Assembly: GCA_001770355.1 (NCBI GenBank) | Contig: MEQV01000136.1 | Location: 1-5,884 of the forward strand | Origin: Betaproteobacteria bacterium RIFCSPLOWO2_02_FULL_62_17 | Lineage (GTDB): Bacteria; Pseudomonadota; Gammaproteobacteria; Burkholderiales; SG8-39 | Reading direction: 5' to 3' | Length of the DNA stretch: 5,884 nt | Shown here: positions 5,354 to 5,884 of the stretch, in pieces | Layout: each line of letters begins with the position of its first letter | How positions within the stretch are numbered: position 1 is the stretch's first letter | Notes under the pieces: generated by a model | Database searches by the model: none | Seen by the model: the letters and a program-made list of their open reading frames with translations, nothing else | Told to the model about the DNA's origin: nothing | Position numbers and translations under genes: made by a program

Positions 5354-5884
5354 GCGAGTGGCTCGACCATGTCGAGCGCCTGCATGCCATGCCCATAGAC
5401 ATGGGGCTTGATCGCGTGGCAAAGGTTAAAAATAAGCTTAGCCTGGCGTTTGCGGGGCCGCTGATTACGGTCGGTGGCACCAATGGCAAGGGCTCCACCT
5501 GCGCCATGCTCGAGGCTATGCTGCAGGCTGCGGGCTACCGCGTCGGTCTGTATACCTCCCCCCATTTGCTGGCCTACAACGAACGTGTCAGGGTGGGTGG
5601 CGCGCCGGTCGCAAATGAACGGCTTGCTGCCGCATTCGCCCGTGTCGAACAAACGCGCAACGGCGTATCCCTGACCTATTTTGAATTCGGCACGCTGGTG
5701 GCCTGGGAAATCTTCGCCGCGGAAGCGCCCGATGTGCTGGTGCTTGAAGTCGGCCTGGGTGGGCGACTGGACGCGGTAAACGTATTCGACGCCGATTGCG
5801 CGGTGGTGACAAGCATCGGCATCGACCACGTCGATTATCTCGGGCCGACGCGCGCAAGTATAGCTTTCGAGAAGGCCGGAATCT
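5335..5884 (+). CDS. folC: Folylpolyglutamate / dihydrofolate synthase FolC, 5' part
   Basis: FolC uses ATP to add L-glutamate to dihydropteroate and then to folates, producing and retaining folate cofactors in the cytoplasm. The first 183 codons are present and the right edge cuts the gene; full-length proteins are about 420-440 residues. The Mur-ligase-type P-loop GGTNGKGST lies at residues 47-55 (K52). YTSPHL (73-78) and NERVRV (82-87) follow, then EVGLGGRLDAVNV (138-150) with the metal-ligand glutamate E138, and the SIGIDHVDYLG stretch (160-170) with H165. ATG 5335 is the only start codon in this frame between the accD stop and the conserved sequence. AAGG sits only one base before it, so initiation may rely on ribosomes arriving from upstream. 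A 7-bp hairpin lies at codons 9-15. Confidence 0.95.
   Translation, partial: MPPTTLSEWLDHVERLHAMPIDMGLDRVAKVKNKLSLAFAGPLITVGGTNGKGSTCAMLEAMLQAAGYRVGLYTSPHLLAYNERVRVGGAPVANERLAAAFARVEQTRNGVSLTYFEFGTLVAWEIFAAEAPDVLVLEVGLGGRLDAVNVFDADCAVVTSIGIDHVDYLGPTRASIAFEKAGI
5361..5377 (+). repeat. Perfect inverted repeat in the start of folC
   Basis: GCTCGAC (5361-5367) and GTCGAGC (5371-5377) are exact reverse complements around a three-base CAT loop. The hairpin begins 26 bases downstream of the folC ATG. A second, shorter one (CCCAT 5392-5396, ATGGG 5401-5405) follows. Such early coding hairpins can affect ribosome entry; no regulator is indicated. Confidence 0.35.

Overview
This window looks like a stretch of chromosomal housekeeping DNA from a GC-rich proteobacterium, most likely a betaproteobacterium. 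The basis is the gene order truA-trpF-trpB-(DNA methyltransferase)-trpA-accD-folC, the betaproteobacterial look of AccD (start MSWLRKLLPPKI, zinc ribbon), TrpA and the methyltransferase, and the high GC content. These similarities are judged from memory of the families, without a database search.

Layout: positions 1-29 may hold the last codons of an upstream gene. Positions 30-183 are a leader with two small hairpins and a few tiny ORFs but no convincing promoter or terminator. From 184 to the right edge every real gene is on the + strand and packed end to end: truA (184-972), trpF (976-1608), trpB (1586-2797), a beta-class N6-adenine/N4-cytosine DNA methyltransferase (2794-3603), trpA (3603-4400), accD (4419-5285) and the first 183 codons of folC (5335-5884, cut by the window edge). 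Junctions are overlaps or very short gaps (3-nt gap, 23-nt overlap, 4-nt overlap, 1-nt overlap, 18-nt gap, 49-nt gap). This indicates one co-transcribed unit with translational coupling. No terminator-like hairpin with a U-tract was seen between genes.

Functionally, TrpF, TrpB and TrpA carry out the isomerase step and the final synthase step of tryptophan biosynthesis. TruA modifies tRNA anticodon arms, AccD is the carboxyltransferase beta subunit of acetyl-CoA carboxylase, and FolC adds glutamate to folates. All catalytic residues checked in these enzymes are present.

The one feature that is not routine is the solitary DNA methyltransferase wedged between the genes for the two tryptophan synthase subunits. 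It starts at a TTG overlapping the trpB stop, has no restriction partner in the window, and its central part is clearly lower in GC than trpB. I recall a comparable trp-linked orphan methyltransferase in Burkholderia/Ralstonia associated with GTWWAC methylation, so it is probably a conserved epigenetic enzyme rather than a new system. I found no CRISPR array, mobile element, RNA gene or undescribed multi-gene system.
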